A DNA stretch of 47,676 bases, from positions 1 to 47,676 of the forward strand of contig DISB01000014.1 in assembly GCA_002421685.1 (NCBI GenBank), given 5' to 3'. Below, one piece after another: positions 16,044 through 23,894 of this stretch. Source of the stretch: Bacteroidetes bacterium UBA6221 (GTDB lineage: Bacteria; Bacteroidota; Bacteroidia; Chitinophagales; Chitinophagaceae). Below the pieces are notes generated by a model. The model was not told the DNA's origin and searched no databases. It saw only the letters and a list, made by a program, of their open reading frames with translations. Position 1 is the stretch's first letter. Each line of letters opens with the position of its first letter. The position numbers were made by a program, and so were the translations under genes.

Positions 16044-17174
16044 TTACCTCCTCACATCCAGCACATCCCTCAGCGCATTACCCAGGATATTAAACGCATA
16101 AACCAGCAGCATAATAGCAATGCCCGGCACTATGGCCAGTAGGGGCCTGTTGGTCAGCAGGAAGTTGTAATGCTCCTTTATCATCAGTCCCCACGATGGC
16201 ATAGGGGGCTGTACGCCAATGCCCAGGAAACTAAGGCCTGCTTCTATGAGTATGGCAGTAGCGAAGTTGCTGGCGGCTATCACCATTACCGGCCCTGCAA
16301 TATTGGGCAGTATATGCCTAAAGATAATACGGCTGTCTTTTAGCCCCAATGCCTTGGCTGCCGTGATGTATTCCATCTCTTTCAGCGCCATCACCTGCCC
16401 GCGTATCAGGCGGGCGGCGCTCACCCACATGGTCAGGCCGATGGCTATAAAAATCTGCCAGAAGCCCTTGCCGATGGTGAGCGTGATGGCAAACACCAGC
16501 AGCAGGGTAGGGATGGCCCAGAGGATATTGATGAGCCACATCACCGTATTGTCGATAACGCCGCCGTAATAGCCGGATAACGAACCCAACAATATGCCGA
16601 TAGTGATGGACAATAACACAGCTATAAAGCCCACGGCCAGGCTTACCCTTGCACCTATCAGCAGGCGGCTGAGTATATCCCGGCCATACCTGTCAGTGCC
16701 GAGGTAAAAGGTCGTTTCCCTGACCAGTTCTTCTTCTATGAATTGTTGCTGTTGCCTGGATGTAAGCGATGCATTTTGCACTCCTGCCAGGTAAGGAACG
16801 GCATAAGAGAGGGTATCCTGCAGGCCTTCGTCTATATAATGCGCTGCGAATAGTTTATCACTTTCAAACCAATACTTGTTGATGGGCACTGCACTGTATG
16901 CTGAAGCTGTACCACTGAAGATTCCGGCAAGGGCGTTTTCTTCTTCGGTGATTGCTGCAGTGTTAGGCACGTACAGCAGCTTTTTGGTAAATCCCGGTTC
17001 GCGCGCGCCCAGCTCTACTACCATGCGGTTGGCATTGGGTGTATCGTCCGGGGCGAAAAGGTAGGCGAAGATGGCGATGAAAGTAGTGAGGCCGATAATA
17101 GCCAGTGCGGCTATAGCGGAGGGTTTCCCGGTTAGCTTACGCCACAGGTCGATATTTCCGCCGCGGTCATTCAT
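16044..17174 (-). CDS. DppC-like ABC transporter permease (peptide type)
   Basis: The 376-residue product has a first membrane helix at about 18-40, then an extracytoplasmic insert of about 100 residues, then the permease domain with five further helices. The entry motif TDRYGRDILSRLLIGARVSL and the EAA loop AAKALGLKDSRIIFRHILP, which docks the ATPase, are present, along with FLGIGVQPPMPSWG. Family members import di- or oligopeptides or nickel with a DppB partner, two ATPases and a binding protein; none is encoded nearby. Its start overlaps the stop of the upstream M28 peptidase by one base, which suggests that the peptidase and transporter work together on peptides. Confidence 0.85.
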   Translation of the reverse strand: MNDRGGNIDLWRKLTGKPSAIAALAIIGLTTFIAIFAYLFAPDDTPNANRMVVELGAREPGFTKKLLYVPNTAAITEEENALAGIFSGTASAYSAVPINKYWFESDKLFAAHYIDEGLQDTLSYAVPYLAGVQNASLTSRQQQQFIEEELVRETTFYLGTDRYGRDILSRLLIGARVSLAVGFIAVLLSITIGILLGSLSGYYGGVIDNTVMWLINILWAIPTLLLVFAITLTIGKGFWQIFIAIGLTMWVSAARLIRGQVMALKEMEYITAAKALGLKDSRIIFRHILPNIAGPVMVIAASNFATAILIEAGLSFLGIGVQPPMPSWGLMIKEHYNFLLTNRPLLAIVPGIAIMLLVYAFNILGNALRDVLDVRR

Positions 17175-18535
17175 TACAGCCCATATTTGCTTGCGAGGTA
17201 CACCATTTGCGCGAGGGCCACTGCCCCCAGTTTCAGTTCCCGGTGGTTGATTTGTTCAAACACATCGTTGTCAGTGTGGTGCAGGTCGAAGTACCGTTGC
17301 GGGTCGGGATGCAACCCGGCGCAGGGCACGCCCCTCCGCTGCATTGGCGAAATATCGGCGCCGCCTTCTTCGCGCTCAAAATCGTACACGCCGTACGGCA
17401 GGAACAGGTGTCGGTAAGACCGTATCTGCCTGCGTTCGTTTTCCTCCATAGCCAGTCCGAAACCGCGTGGTGAGAAGCCGCCTGCATCGCTTTCTATGGC
17501 CAGTATATGCTCTTCTTTACGGGCCAGTGCCGAATCATTATATGCCAGTCCGCCTTTCAGTCCGTTCTCTTCATTCATGAACATAACGGCCCTTATTGAA
17601 TAACGGGGTTTCATACCAAGCGCTTTCAGTGCCCTGATAACCTCGATGGACTGTACGCAGCCTGCGCCGTCATCATGAGCGCCGTCACCTACATCCCACG
17701 AGTCGAGGTGACCGCCTACCACAATGTATTTATCGGGGTAAACCGAACCCGTTATCTCTCCTATCACATTGAACGAACGGATAGTGTCCAGCATTTTACA
17801 CTCTGACATGATTTGAGCCTGCACTGCCCCTTTTCTCATTTCCTGTTCCAGCAGGTCGGCAGATGTATTGCCGATAGCTATTGCGGGAATTGGTTTTACC
17901 GTGTCAGCATAACGCATAGCGCCTGTGTGTGGGAAATCATCCAACCCGGTAGAAACAGAACGGATGATAACGGCAGCAGCGCCTTTCGCCGATGCTACAC
18001 TCGGGCCCCGCCAGCGGTAAGGGCCGGCATCGCCATAACCTTCGAATGTTTGGACAAGGTCCTGCCTGAAGCGGTAATTGAAGAAAACGATTTTGCCTTT
18101 AACGTCTTTGGCAGGTATTTTTTCAAACTCTTCAAAACTATTGGCAATAATAACAGTAGCTTCCAGCATCTTACCGTCGGTGCCCACGGCATTGCCCAGC
18201 GAGAGCATGCGCACTTCTTTGTATTCATTGCTGCCGGCAAATTTCAGCTTCAGGCTTTCTTTGCCCCGCACCCAGTGCGGCACATCTACCGGCTGCAGCC
18301 ACACTTTGTCGGCGCCGGCTTCTTCCAGGGCTTTCTGGGCCCATACTATGGCTTGCTCGGCCTGGGGACTGCCGCTGAGCCTGTGCCCGATTTTCTTGCT
18401 GAGCACACGCAGGTTTTCGTAGCAGGTGCCGTGCAGCATTATTTCGCTGCTTATGTTGCGGAATACCAGGGAATCGTTGGCAGCGGCAGAAAAAGATATG
18501 GCTAAAAGCGCAAGCACGATTATAGATTTTCTCAT
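17174..18535 (-). CDS. Exported M28-family zinc aminopeptidase/carboxypeptidase
   Basis: The 453-residue product has a signal peptide (about 1-19, cleaved after SAAA) and is likely periplasmic. A protease-associated domain lies at about 120-250. The zinc ligands of family M28 are visible: H276 in GGHLDSWD, bridging D288 in GAHDDGAG, the E-E pair in NEENG, D in ESDAGG and H in DLHHTDND. Such enzymes trim amino acids from peptides. It is the first gene of a two-gene operon with the DppC-like permease (TAATG overlap). Substrate specificity cannot be read from the sequence. Confidence 0.9.
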   Translation of the reverse strand: MRKSIIVLALLAISFSAAANDSLVFRNISSEIMLHGTCYENLRVLSKKIGHRLSGSPQAEQAIVWAQKALEEAGADKVWLQPVDVPHWVRGKESLKLKFAGSNEYKEVRMLSLGNAVGTDGKMLEATVIIANSFEEFEKIPAKDVKGKIVFFNYRFRQDLVQTFEGYGDAGPYRWRGPSVASAKGAAAVIIRSVSTGLDDFPHTGAMRYADTVKPIPAIAIGNTSADLLEQEMRKGAVQAQIMSECKMLDTIRSFNVIGEITGSVYPDKYIVVGGHLDSWDVGDGAHDDGAGCVQSIEVIRALKALGMKPRYSIRAVMFMNEENGLKGGLAYNDSALARKEEHILAIESDAGGFSPRGFGLAMEENERRQIRSYRHLFLPYGVYDFEREEGGADISPMQRRGVPCAGLHPDPQRYFDLHHTDNDVFEQINHRELKLGAVALAQMVYLASKYGL

Positions 18536-18579
18536 TTGGTAAATATAAAAAATCGGGGGTACAATGGTTAACTATGCCA

Positions 18580-18587
18580 TAGTTTTG
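18580..18587 (+). promoter_or_regulatory. Possible -7 promoter element for the cytochrome-bshA pair
   Basis: TAGTTTTG matches TAnnTTTG exactly and lies 40 bp before the cytochrome start codon at 18627. No convincing -33 TTTG is found. It supports the 18627 start over the longer open frame from 18564, which would begin upstream of this element. Confidence 0.4.
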
Positions 18588-18626
18588 TGCTATTGTTTAT
18601 ATTTACAAATAAATAACCCCTTTATA

Positions 18627-18950
18627 ATGAATAAGTTTACAACGGCGCTTACTATCGTGGCAGCCTCTGTATTAATGGCCCAGTGTACTGCTAAAAAAAC
18701 TGCAACCAGCGCTAAGTCACCTGAGGAAGCCGTGGCTGAAGTGAAAAGAAACTATTCTGAAGCGCAGATGGAAGAAGGCAAAACCTTATTTATGGGCAGT
18801 TGCAATAAATGCCACGACCTGAAAGAACCCCCGACCAGGACCGTAACACAATGGGAACGTATATTGCCCCGGATGACCAAAAAAGCTAAACTGCAGGCAG
18901 ACCAGGCCGGCAAAGTAAGGGCTTATGTATTGGCACACGCCAAACTATAG
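18627..18950 (+). CDS. Small c-type cytochrome lipoprotein
   Basis: The 107-residue product starts at ATG 18627. It has a lipoprotein signal ending in LMAQC, so the mature N-terminal Cys is near residue 20. One heme-binding motif, CNKCH, lies near residues 64-68, and the axial Met is probably in RMTKKAK. It is therefore likely an electron carrier anchored in a membrane and facing the periplasm. Its partner cannot be named. It lies 19 bp before bshA, probably on the same transcript. Confidence 0.8.
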   Translation: MNKFTTALTIVAASVLMAQCTAKKTATSAKSPEEAVAEVKRNYSEAQMEEGKTLFMGSCNKCHDLKEPPTRTVTQWERILPRMTKKAKLQADQAGKVRAYVLAHAKL

Positions 18951-18969
18951 TCCATAAAATATTGAAAAA

Positions 18970-20163
18970 ATGAAGATAGGCATAGTGTGTTACCCCACGT
19001 TTGGCGGTAGTGGTGTTTTGGCAACTGAACTGGGTATGGCATTGTCCGGCAAAGGGCATGAGATACATTTTATTTCTTACCAGCAGCCGGTGCGGCTGCA
19101 TTTCCATCCCAATATATGTTATCATGAGGTCTCGGTGCCCAAGTATCCCTTGTTCGATTACCCGCCTTACGAAACGGCGCTGACCAGCACATTAGTGAAC
19201 GTCATCAACATCAATAAGCTTGACCTGTTGCATGTACACTATGCCATACCACATGCGTCGGCTGCATACTTCGCGCGCCAGATACTGAAAAAGACAAACG
19301 CCGATATACCCTATATCACTACGCTGCACGGTACGGACATAACATTGGTGGGGAAAGACCAGACCTATGCGCCGGTAGTTACACATTCCATCAACGAATC
19401 GGATGCGATAACCGCAGTGTCCGACAGCCTCAGGGAAGAGACCTACCGTTCTTTTGAAATAGAAAAGGATATTGTGGTTATTCCCAACTTTGTGGATACA
19501 GAGAAATTCCGCCAGTCGGATAAAGACCATTTCAAAAAAATGGTGGCGCCCCATGGCGAACGGATACTGGTACACGCTTCCAATTTCCGCAAAGTGAAGC
19601 GGGTGGACGATGTTATCAGGATATTTGAACGGGTAAGGGAGAAGGTGCCGTCGAAGCTACTGATGATAGGTGATGGCCCCGAAAGGCAGAATGCGGAAGA
19701 ACTGGCGCGCACATTGCGTGTATTTAAGGACATCCGTTTCCTGGGCCGGCAAGACCAGATGGATGAGATACTCAGCATAGCCGACTTGTTCCTGCTGCCA
19801 TCTCAAAACGAGAGTTTTGGCTTGTCTGCACTGGAGGCAATGGCCTGCGGCGTTCCGGTAATATCTACCAACACAGGCGGTTTGCCCGAGATCAATGTGC
19901 ACGACAAGACCGGTTACCTGAGCGACGTAGGGGACATACTCAATATGTCGCAGCATGCTATACATATACTTACAGACGATGCCACGCTGGGCAGCTTTAA
20001 GAATGCTGCCGCACTGCATGCGCGCAGCTTCGATAAAGGACGCATCGTGCCTATATACGAGCAATTGTATGAATCGGTAGTGGAGGCATACAACTACGGC
20101 CGCGCAGACCGCAGGCCCCAAAAGGCCAAACCGAAAGAAGAGACAGGGCAGGAAATTATTTAA
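18970..20163 (+). CDS. bshA: BshA, N-acetyl-alpha-D-glucosaminyl L-malate synthase
   Basis: It joins UDP-GlcNAc and L-malate in the first step of bacillithiol synthesis. The 397-residue product is a GT4 glycosyltransferase. BshA signatures are the start MKIGIVCYPTFGGSGVLATE, the segment LHVHYAIPHA, TTLHGTDITLVG near 120, and the nucleotide-sugar site NESFGLSALEAMACGVPVIS near 280. The last 20 residues are a charged extension (RPQKAKPKEETGQE). BshB and BshC are not in the window. The gene ends tail to tail with the AhpD-like gene, overlapping by four bases. Confidence 0.94.
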   Translation: MKIGIVCYPTFGGSGVLATELGMALSGKGHEIHFISYQQPVRLHFHPNICYHEVSVPKYPLFDYPPYETALTSTLVNVININKLDLLHVHYAIPHASAAYFARQILKKTNADIPYITTLHGTDITLVGKDQTYAPVVTHSINESDAITAVSDSLREETYRSFEIEKDIVVIPNFVDTEKFRQSDKDHFKKMVAPHGERILVHASNFRKVKRVDDVIRIFERVREKVPSKLLMIGDGPERQNAEELARTLRVFKDIRFLGRQDQMDEILSIADLFLLPSQNESFGLSALEAMACGVPVISTNTGGLPEINVHDKTGYLSDVGDILNMSQHAIHILTDDATLGSFKNAAALHARSFDKGRIVPIYEQLYESVVEAYNYGRADRRPQKAKPKEETGQEII

Positions 20164-20504
20164 CCTTCCTGCAGTGCCTCCCAGAATTCAGCCGCGCGGC
20201 GTGTATGAGGTATCACGATAGTACCGCCCACTATATTGGCCACGGCAAATATCTCGTATAGTTCCTCGGTAGTTATGCCCTGCCCGTGGCATTTTTCTAC
20301 GTGATATTTTATGCAGTCGTCGCAACGCAATACCATGCTGGCTACCAGCCCCAGCATTTCTTTGGTCTTCACCGGCAGCGCACCTTCTGCATATGTATTG
20401 GTATCCAGGTTGAACAACCGGTTGATGACTTTATTTTGTTTGCCAAGGATTACTTCATTCATTTTGGCACGGTATTCATTAAATTCCTTTACCTGCTGGT
20501 TCAT
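20160..20504 (-). CDS. Carboxymuconolactone decarboxylase / AhpD-like protein
   Basis: With the ATG at 20504 (MNQQVKEFNEYRAKMNEVI) the product has 114 residues. The open frame reaches 20531, but a -7 promoter element at 20529-20536 makes the shorter start more likely. The AhpD-type motif CDDCIKYHVEKCH (CxxC, then His) lies near residues 61-73, in an all-helical fold. Members of this family are small thiol-disulfide or peroxidase-linked proteins, or decarboxylases; the CxxC favours a redox role. Being next to bshA, a thiol-synthesis gene, is suggestive but they are convergent. Confidence 0.82.
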   Translation of the reverse strand: MNQQVKEFNEYRAKMNEVILGKQNKVINRLFNLDTNTYAEGALPVKTKEMLGLVASMVLRCDDCIKYHVEKCHGQGITTEELYEIFAVANIVGGTIVIPHTRRAAEFWEALQEG

Positions 20505-20528
20505 AATTGTCTTGTTTAAGAAAGACTT

Positions 20529-20536
20529 CAAAAGTA
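20529..20536 (-). promoter_or_regulatory. Possible -7 element for the AhpD-like gene
   Basis: Read leftward, the sequence is TACTTTTG, an exact TAnnTTTG match. It gives a leader of about 20 nt to the ATG at 20504. No clear -33 element is seen. Confidence 0.42.
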
Positions 20537-20554
20537 AGTAAGAAAACTGTTTGT

Positions 20555-20863
20555 TTATCTTGCCGTCGCACCGTATGGAAATACGGTCACTTCGGACCGA
20601 AGGTTGGGAATAAGTTCCATTGTACGTAAATCAATAAAACTAACGTTACCGTTGCGGCCCCCGCAGTTGGTAGAGTGATGCGGCTTGTTACCTTCCGGGC
20701 TCAGGTTAGCATTCACCACCGCTACGATATACAGCCCGTCATCTGCCGCTATGCCAAAGGGTTGGTACCCGCTGTTGATGCGTTTCAAGAGGGTATAGTT
20801 GCGCATATCCACCACTGCTACCGAACCGTTAACTGCCAGGTTCTGGCTGGGTCTGCAAGACGA
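20555..20863 (-). pseudogene. 3' fragment of a YncE/YVTN-type beta-propeller gene
   Basis: About 102 codons remain in frame up to a TAA at 20864-20866. The readable part contains NGSVAVVDMRNYTLLKRI, PFGIAADDGLYIVAVVNANL and GNVSFIDLRTMELI, the repeating blades of a YncE-like beta-propeller, and ends EVTVFPYGATAR. Whole proteins of this type have 300 or more residues and a signal peptide, so most of the 5' part is lost. The upstream side runs into a piece of an antitoxin gene on the other strand near 20835. The stop lies outside the AhpD-like gene's promoter element. Confidence 0.65.
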
Positions 20864-20942
20864 TTACGACCTTGAAGAGGAGAAACATGCTAAGGGAAAA
20901 GAGATTACCCAAATAAAAAGGTATAATGCTGATGCAGCCTGA
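20838..20942 (+). pseudogene. 3' fragment of a HigA-type antitoxin gene
   Basis: The frame reads RFWLGLQDDYDLEEEKHAKG and on to a TGA at 20940-20942. The block FWLxLQxxYDL is the hallmark of the C-terminal end of HigA-family (XRE) addiction-module antidotes. The helix-turn-helix half and any start codon are missing, and no HigB toxin is nearby. It overlaps by a few codons, on the other strand, the broken propeller gene, so both lost their 5' ends at one junction. Confidence 0.6.
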
Positions 20943-21015
20943 TCCTTGTTTTTAAGCAATTCTTTTTATTCCCCGAAAATGGAATTACTTTAATGCCTGC
21001 AAAAACAAGGCTACT

Positions 21016-22707
21016 ATGACGCAATCCCCTTTATTCCGCCGGAAGAACATCGCACAGATACAGGCAGATGCTGAGTCCGGTTTGAGTGACGCGCATGTTT
21101 CCGGTATGAAACGTGTCTTAGGCGTGCGCGACCTCACGTTTATGGGGGTAGCTGCGATTGTCGGCGCAGGTATATTTTCTACCATAGGCAAAGCCAGCTT
21201 TGAGGGCGGGCCCGGCATCGTCCTGTTGTTCCTGTTCGTATCGGTAGCTTGCGGCTTTGCGGCTATGTGCTACGCCGAGTTTGCCAGCATGGTGCCTGTG
21301 TCGGGCAGCGCCTACACTTATGCTTATGTGGCTTTTGGCGAACTGATAGCCTGGATAATAGGCTGGGACCTGTTGATGGAATACGCTATCGGCAACATAG
21401 CAGTGGCCATTTCCTGGAGCGATTATTTCACTTCATTGCTGGCAGGGTTTGGAATGCATATACCCGAATGGCTGACCATGGACTATTGGACGGCGCAAAA
21501 AATGGGGAGTGAGGCGGCCACAGCGGCATGGACAAATGCTCCAGAGGTGGCGGGGGTAAAGATAATATGCGATATACCTGCGTTCTTCATCACCTTCATC
21601 ATTACCTGGATAATATACATAGGCATAAAAGAAAGCAAACGCAGTACCAACGCGATGGTGGTTTTCAAACTGGTTGTAATTGGTTTGGTTATACTCGCAG
21701 GTATCTTTTATGTCCGCCCTGAAAACTGGTCGCCTTTTATGCCCAATGGTATCAGGGGTATTATGGGTGGTACTGCAGCCGTCTTCTTTTCCTATATCGG
21801 GTTTGATGCTATATCCACCACCGCCGAAGAGTGTAAAAACCCCCAGCGCGACCTGCCAAAAGCGATGTTCAATGCGCTCATCATTTGTACTGTTCTGTAC
21901 ATTGCTATTGCCCTAGTACTTACAGGTATGGTCGCCTATACCGACTTGAATGTGGGCGACCCATTGGCGCACGTATTCCAGGTAAATGGTATCGATTGGC
22001 TGGCCGGTGTGATAGCTGTGAGCGCCATAGTAGCTACTGCCAGTGTATTGATGGTTTTTCAGCTGGGCCAGCCCCGTATATGGATGAGCATGAGCCGTGA
22101 CGGATTGCTGCCTCCTGCTTTTTCGCGGATACATCCTAAATATAAGACACCGTCTTTCTCAACGGTGCTTACAGGTCTTGTAGTAGGTATTCCCGCCTTA
22201 TTCCTCAACCTGGATGTGGTAGTAGACCTGTGCAGCGTGGGCACCTTGTTCGCCTTCGTGCTGGTATGCGCGGGCATCATCAGGCTGCAGCAGCAGCGCA
22301 AAAAACTGGCTGCGGAAGGCAGGGCGAATGAGATACCGGAAAGTGCATTTAAAATACCTTATGTCAACAGCAAGTATATTGTGCCTGTCTTGTTCCTGGC
22401 CACCGCAGTATTATACCAGCAGTTTAGTGCAGGTGGTATCACCGGGCTGTTCGATCTCGATTTCACCTGCTGGCAGTGCGCCAGGGAAAAAATTCCATTC
22501 CTTGCCTTCGGTATCATATTCCTGGTAATGGCGGTACTATCTTTTCTCCGCAGTTATTCACTGATACCTGTTATCGGTTTTCTTTGTTGCACCTACCTGC
22601 TCTGCGAAAGTGGTACGAGCAACTGGGAACGCTTTTTGATTTGGCTTGTCATTGGCCTCGTTGTATATTTTATATACGGCAGGCATAAGAGTAAACTGAA
22701 TAAATAG
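21016..22707 (+). CDS. APC-family amino acid permease (cationic amino acid transporter-like)
   Basis: The 563-residue product has 12 or more membrane segments. The first helix carries the unwound APC motif GVAAIVGAGIFSTIGKA at about 45-61, followed by GPGIVLLFLFVSVACGFAAM. The segment SYIGFDAISTTAEECKNPQRDLP near 258-280 is typical of the CAT/YfnA group. It should import amino acids across the inner membrane with H+ or Na+; the substrate is not certain. A hydrophilic linker and two extra helices form the C-terminus. It is a single gene, convergent with the acidic-protein gene. Confidence 0.88.
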   Translation: MTQSPLFRRKNIAQIQADAESGLSDAHVSGMKRVLGVRDLTFMGVAAIVGAGIFSTIGKASFEGGPGIVLLFLFVSVACGFAAMCYAEFASMVPVSGSAYTYAYVAFGELIAWIIGWDLLMEYAIGNIAVAISWSDYFTSLLAGFGMHIPEWLTMDYWTAQKMGSEAATAAWTNAPEVAGVKIICDIPAFFITFIITWIIYIGIKESKRSTNAMVVFKLVVIGLVILAGIFYVRPENWSPFMPNGIRGIMGGTAAVFFSYIGFDAISTTAEECKNPQRDLPKAMFNALIICTVLYIAIALVLTGMVAYTDLNVGDPLAHVFQVNGIDWLAGVIAVSAIVATASVLMVFQLGQPRIWMSMSRDGLLPPAFSRIHPKYKTPSFSTVLTGLVVGIPALFLNLDVVVDLCSVGTLFAFVLVCAGIIRLQQQRKKLAAEGRANEIPESAFKIPYVNSKYIVPVLFLATAVLYQQFSAGGITGLFDLDFTCWQCAREKIPFLAFGIIFLVMAVLSFLRSYSLIPVIGFLCCTYLLCESGTSNWERFLIWLVIGLVVYFIYGRHKSKLNK

Positions 22708-22727
22708 GGCAGGATCAATTCCTGCCC
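22707..22727. terminator. Hairpin between convergent genes
   Basis: GGGCAGGA (22707-22714) pairs with TCCTGCCC (22720-22727) around TCAAT. It overlaps the stop codon of the permease and lies 13 bp from the end of the acidic-protein gene. The T run is weak on both strands. Confidence 0.5.
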
Positions 22728-22739
22728 CGTGCTATTCCG

Positions 22740-23123
22740 TTAGTCGTTATTGTCACTCTGGCTGTAATAGTTGTTTTCTTCATCCTCTTCACCGATACTT
22801 TCGTTACTGTCATCCAGTTCGGCGCCGGGCACATCCAGGTCATCGCCAGTTCCCTGTTCATCGGCTTCATTGAGTTTATCCCCGTCAAAGTCGGTATCGT
22901 CCAGTTGTGCACTTGCGGTTAGTTCATCATCGCCTCCGTCCATGTCCTGGTCTTTGTCCCCCAGCAGCTCCAGGTCTTCATCCGTTACATCAGCTTCCGT
23001 TCCCATTACTATCTCGTCCTCGTTGCTGTCGTCACTATCAGGCTGCAGGTTTTTAAAGCCCGGTGCTTTGTTGCTGTCATTCTCCAATTCTTCAGGATAA
23101 TCGGTCTTTGAATTGTCTGCCAT
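22740..23123 (-). CDS. Very acidic small protein, unknown
   Basis: The 127-residue product contains 47 Asp/Glu residues (37%) against about five Lys/Arg, and no hydrophobic core, so it is probably disordered. The C-terminal part (DVPGAELDDSNESIGEEDEE, then NNYYSQSD) looks like a conserved tail that I recall from other Bacteroidota proteins of unknown role. It has no signal peptide. It lies 20 bp after the DUF218 lipoprotein gene and may share its transcript. Confidence 0.7.
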   Translation of the reverse strand: MADNSKTDYPEELENDSNKAPGFKNLQPDSDDSNEDEIVMGTEADVTDEDLELLGDKDQDMDGGDDELTASAQLDDTDFDGDKLNEADEQGTGDDLDVPGAELDDSNESIGEEDEENNYYSQSDNND

Positions 23124-23143
23124 GTTTTTTTGTTTTATAAAGT

Positions 23144-23821
23144 TTATAATGGCGGCAATACACCGCCTTCAAAGTCATTCCATTCAATATTACTCCCTAA
23201 GGTACCGAAAAGACGTTTTATCCCCGACTCCTCGGAAGTGATGGATGTAAAGTTATCGGTTTTAGCGGGTTCCGGGTTAATGTCCGGGTCCAGGTAGTTA
23301 TATTTTCTCAGCGAATCCATAACAAAAGGTAAATGATAAATGGGTGTGCTGAATCTTGTGGCTGTAAACCTTCGCAGCAGGGCCGATTGTATAGGGTCTG
23401 TGGCCAGGGCCACTACTTTGAAACCGTTTTCTTTGGCTACTAGGTACGAGAAAAAGACGTTTTCAGTGCTATGCCTTGCCTGTGTTTCATACCGTATGTT
23501 CTTAGCAGGCACACCCAACGCCCTGGCGTACAGGCCCATTATTTTTGCTTCGCTGTAGGGGGAATAGACTGCATTGCCCGAAAAGATGATATTGCGCGTA
23601 ATGCCGTTCTTGTATAAGATATAGGCCCAAAGCACGCGGGCCTTCATTACAGTATCCCATCTTTCGTTTTCAAAGGGTATGCCGGGAACGATTATCGCAT
23701 CAAAGATAACATCATGTTTCACGATTTCGTTGTATGCTTTTTGTGGCCCTTTGCTCATGGAAATACAGCCTGCCATGAATATGGCAAGGCAGGTAATGAT
23801 TATGGCCAGGGTATTTTTCAT
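23144..23821 (-). CDS. DUF218/YdcF-like lipoprotein
   Basis: The 225-residue product has a lipoprotein signal ending in FMAGC (Cys near residue 19). The DUF218 domain spans about 40-180, with the strand FDAIIVPGIPFEN, then NIIFSGNAVYSPYSEA and YETQARHSTENVFFS, all in the usual order. Relatives include YdcF and SanA; their biochemical role is unclear, though envelope functions are proposed. It lies between mutS (73 bp upstream) and the acidic-protein gene. Confidence 0.82.
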   Translation of the reverse strand: MKNTLAIIITCLAIFMAGCISMSKGPQKAYNEIVKHDVIFDAIIVPGIPFENERWDTVMKARVLWAYILYKNGITRNIIFSGNAVYSPYSEAKIMGLYARALGVPAKNIRYETQARHSTENVFFSYLVAKENGFKVVALATDPIQSALLRRFTATRFSTPIYHLPFVMDSLRKYNYLDPDINPEPAKTDNFTSITSEESGIKRLFGTLGSNIEWNDFEGGVLPPL

Positions 23822-23894
23822 ACAATTACTTTATCTTAAAACAACGGCAAGTTCGCGAATGTTCAATATGAAAAATGCAATAAGGCCTTCAGCT

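Noticed and set aside
17813..18505. 230-codon frame on the + strand
   Set aside because: It is antisense to the M28 peptidase, which has all its catalytic residues. The translation has no domain pattern.
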